This document shows positions 8,162 through 10,019 of a DNA stretch of 10,019 nucleotides, one piece after another. The notes below the pieces were generated by a model that did no database searches, was not told the DNA's origin, and saw only the letters and a program-made list of their open reading frames with translations. The stretch spans positions 62,576 through 72,594 of the forward strand of contig NW_003124906.1 of the NCBI RefSeq assembly GCF_000003605.2, given 5' to 3'. The position numbers were made by a program, and so were the translations under genes. Source of the DNA: Saccoglossus kowalevskii (lineage: Eukaryota; Hemichordata; Enteropneusta; Harrimaniidae). How positions within the stretch are numbered: the stretch's first letter is position 1; each line of letters begins with the position of its first letter.

Positions 8162-8176
8162 ATACTCACCAAACCT
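8162..8176 (-). other. candidate 5' splice site (alternative first exon)
   Basis: On the minus strand AGGTTTG is followed by GTGAGTATG, with the exon ending at 8170 and the intron GT at 8169-8168. It lies about 150-180 nt downstream of the TATA-like box at 8345-8351, a normal first-exon length. Spliced to 4332 it would remove about 3.84 kb. An ATG at 8308 in this exon would be out of frame with the ankyrin protein, so it would act as a short upstream ORF rather than extend the protein. Confidence 0.35.
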
Positions 8177-8344
8177 CTTTCGTGATTGTATGATTAGAAC
8201 ACCGTGACGGGAGTGTGGACTACTGTGCAAAACAGATGGAATCATTGCACGTTTTGCGCAATTCCCACTGATAACAGACGTTCGCACTAATAGTACAGTC
8301 CACTCCACGGGAGGGGTATATTCGTAGAGACTTTGAGGAGAACG

Positions 8345-8351
8345 TTATATA
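8345..8351 (-). promoter_or_regulatory. candidate TATA box, minus strand
   Basis: TATATAA on the minus strand matches the TATA consensus. Transcription would start roughly 30 nt further on, near 8315-8320, and the donor at 8169 would then close a first exon of about 150 nt. The motif is common in AT-rich DNA, so the main support is its position relative to the donor and to the gene. Confidence 0.25.
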
Positions 8352-8707
8352 CTCGTTAATCGTTAAAATATAACAATTCTTTGAAGTTGGCATAATTAGA
8401 AAAAAGAATCCGCAGTTTCAATCAGACAAAATCAAAACCTGCCTTCGGGAAAAATGTTATAAGAAGTTATGGCCATACCTTACCAAAAGTGATGCGTATC
8501 CCAACTCGCTTGTTTCCTAGTAACGGCGGATACTAAGGAGACTACTCTTTACTTGGTATTAGTTTGATGAGCGGTTCTTTCTTTGGCTGTCCAATCCCCC
8601 GCCGTTCAAACGTCTATTATGTTTTCGTCAGCTCCCCTGGACGGTATTATCACGATCAGCCTCGTTATAAAAAAAACGTATTATATACGCCATAAATGTC
8701 GCCTAAT

Positions 8708-8721
8708 GTATCCATGGCAAC
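8708..8721. promoter_or_regulatory. X-box-like motif (RFX type)
   Basis: GTATCCATGGCAAC fits the 14-bp X-box pattern GTNRCC-NN-RGYAAC at every position but one (T where R is expected). A shorter relative, GTTTCCTAGTAAC, lies at 8512-8524. X-boxes are bound by RFX factors, best known at ciliary genes. No ciliary gene is visible here, so this is a motif match only. Confidence 0.25.
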
Positions 8722-9276
8722 AACGAATCCCTGTTTGTGCTTAGAACCAGTAGCCGTGTTTAGTTAAATGTCACCACCGTCATTGTCATATTTGTCACAG
8801 TTCAAAATAGACCGCTGTGTCGCATAACTGGTTAACATACGGGGCAAACATTAACCTCATTTCTGCCTAGTACAAAAGACATATTTTATTTACACAGACA
8901 ACACACTAATTAACATCTACGACACAAGATATTTCGTTGTAAAATTAGTATTCCACAGGTCTATAATTGTTGTATTTCGATAAAATCAATACCCATGTCA
9001 ACGTATGCATATTCACGAAAGCTAGAAATCATATGGAAGCTATTATCATATCACACCCAGAGACACCAACTTATCCAGAGTACACGTAGTCGACCTGGCG
9101 AGTAGGCATAGTCGGAGTGAGTATTTATGATGGATGACGATTTTCAATCTCGTCGCCGTGATTGAAAATGTGTTTGGTTAAATGATCAACAAGTTGGTTC
9201 GCGAAATTGTTTTTGTTTATATTATTTTTTGTGATCTTGTGATTTATTTTTGGTGGTGGTGATGAGAGGTATGGGA

Positions 9277-9287
9277 GGGGGGGGGGG
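9277..9287. repeat. G11 homopolymer
   Basis: Eleven consecutive G follow GGTGGTGGTGATGAGAGGTATGGGA. A G-rich strand of this kind could form a quadruplex, and homopolymers of this length are also prone to assembly error. Confidence 0.8.
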
Positions 9288-9772
9288 TAACACAGAAAAA
9301 GTACATGATGACCATTTAAAATACTGAATTTTATAAAAAATGTCGACCTTGAACCAATTATTTTCAGGGAAGATACCCTAAAATAGCTTCTATTTTGAGC
9401 TCATATTTTAGACGGCCCAGGGATTATTTCTAGTACCCCGGGGTTTAATTTGATTACAAACGGCTGTAAAAAAAACCTGGTATCAATATTTCACTCGAGC
9501 ATCAAACACGTTATTATAATGAACATTTGTTTTTTTGTGAAATGAAAATCACGATCATTTGTCAAAATGCAGGGGTGTGAAAAACAGCCCTGGGGAGACT
9601 ATCAGAAGCTATGGCATCGATGTATTACCATCTATCGCTGTCGCACTAAAACGTGAAGTAGTTTTAGGCCAAATTGTGATGTTGAACGCATTCGATGGGT
9701 GGCTGACGGTTTCATGAATTGAAAAATAGATCTGTTTAATGAGAGATGTATTAAATGTAGGGCGTTATCCTT

Positions 9773-9835
9773 ATAAGATAAGATAATTCTTTATTAAAAC
9801 TATATTGAAAGGAATTACATTTAAGTGAATACATA
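9773..9835 (-). mobile_element. possible 3' tail of a non-LTR retrotransposon
   Basis: On the minus strand, AATAAAG (AATAAA at 9795-9790) runs into ATTATCTTATCTTATAAGG, a short pentamer-repeat tail (two copies of the ATCTT/AAGAT unit). Many invertebrate LINE and SINE 3' ends look like this, with AATAAA close to the end followed by a simple-repeat tail. The element body would extend to higher coordinates, but no reverse-transcriptase coding is seen, so it would be severely truncated. The outer limit given is arbitrary. It could equally be an ordinary microsatellite. Confidence 0.3.
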
Positions 9836-9998
9836 TTTATGTTTGTATATCAAGTTACTATTAATTTTACAGTTCACTGGTCGGCTTCTCAGGTATTTCC
9901 AAATGATATAATATAGCATGTCACCTGGACTATTTGACCTTGAAGTCTCTCACATATACGGTTCATTTTTATTTGTTTCAGTTCGAATTATTTTTCTC

Positions 9999-10019
9999 AC
10001 ACTACACTACACTACACTA
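9999..10019. repeat. ACTAC microsatellite cut by window edge
   Basis: ACTAC is repeated more than three times up to the last base. The array is truncated by the window, so its true length is unknown. Confidence 0.8.

Larger units (their letters stand above)
8352..9770. other. gene-free DNA upstream of the putative promoter
   Basis: No coding region, RNA gene or clear transposon is visible. It holds two RFX/X-box-like motifs (8512-8524 and 8708-8721) and an 11-G tract at 9277-9287. The region could hold upstream control sequence for the minus-strand gene or belong to a neighbour to the right. Confidence 0.5.

Noticed and set aside
8120-8308. Minus-strand 62-residue frame as a protein gene or upstream coding exon
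   Set aside because: The frame crosses a good splice donor at 8169. If spliced to 4331 it is out of frame with the ankyrin protein, so it is at most a short upstream ORF.

Overview
This window is animal nuclear DNA, most likely from a marine invertebrate. A lophotrochozoan such as a mollusc is my best guess, but it is weakly supported. Gene density is very low, non-coding DNA is AT-rich, and the single convincing gene has an animal-type ankyrin-repeat protein, a strong Kozak context and a metazoan-style splice acceptor upstream. Nothing points to a bacterium, virus or organelle.

Layout: (1) Positions 1-480 are a satellite-like array of twelve 40-bp units that runs off the left edge. (2) Positions 481-1975 are gene-free and probably include the 3' UTR and poly(A) signal of the gene that follows. 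(3) Positions 1976-4306 on the minus strand hold one 776-residue reading frame: five ankyrin repeats and a long, disordered, Ser/Lys/Arg-rich tail. It most resembles the ANKRD34/ANKRD33 group. (4) Just upstream of its ATG is a textbook 3' splice site, so the gene must continue to the right. Minus-strand 5' splice sites near 7803 and 8169, and a TATA-like box near 8350, are candidate first exons and a promoter. This would place about 3.5-3.8 kb of window inside a 5' intron. (5) Inside that putative intron are two short inverted-repeat transposons (133 and 139 bp). They belong to one family, lie in opposite orientation 193 bp apart, and are each flanked by a 4-bp target-site duplication. (6) The rest of the intron and the right-hand 1.6 kb are mostly featureless AT-rich DNA. 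They contain a few microsatellites, RFX-like and CRE/AP-1-like motifs, a possible LINE 3' tail near 9775-9800, and an ACTAC microsatellite at the right edge.

The most interesting observation is the pair of inverted-repeat elements. It is a clear non-autonomous DNA transposon family with identifiable ends and duplications. It carries a perfectly conserved 20-bp core with forkhead-like half-sites and has NRF1-like GC-rich termini, all in the presumed upstream control region of the ankyrin gene. I see no multi-gene system in this window.
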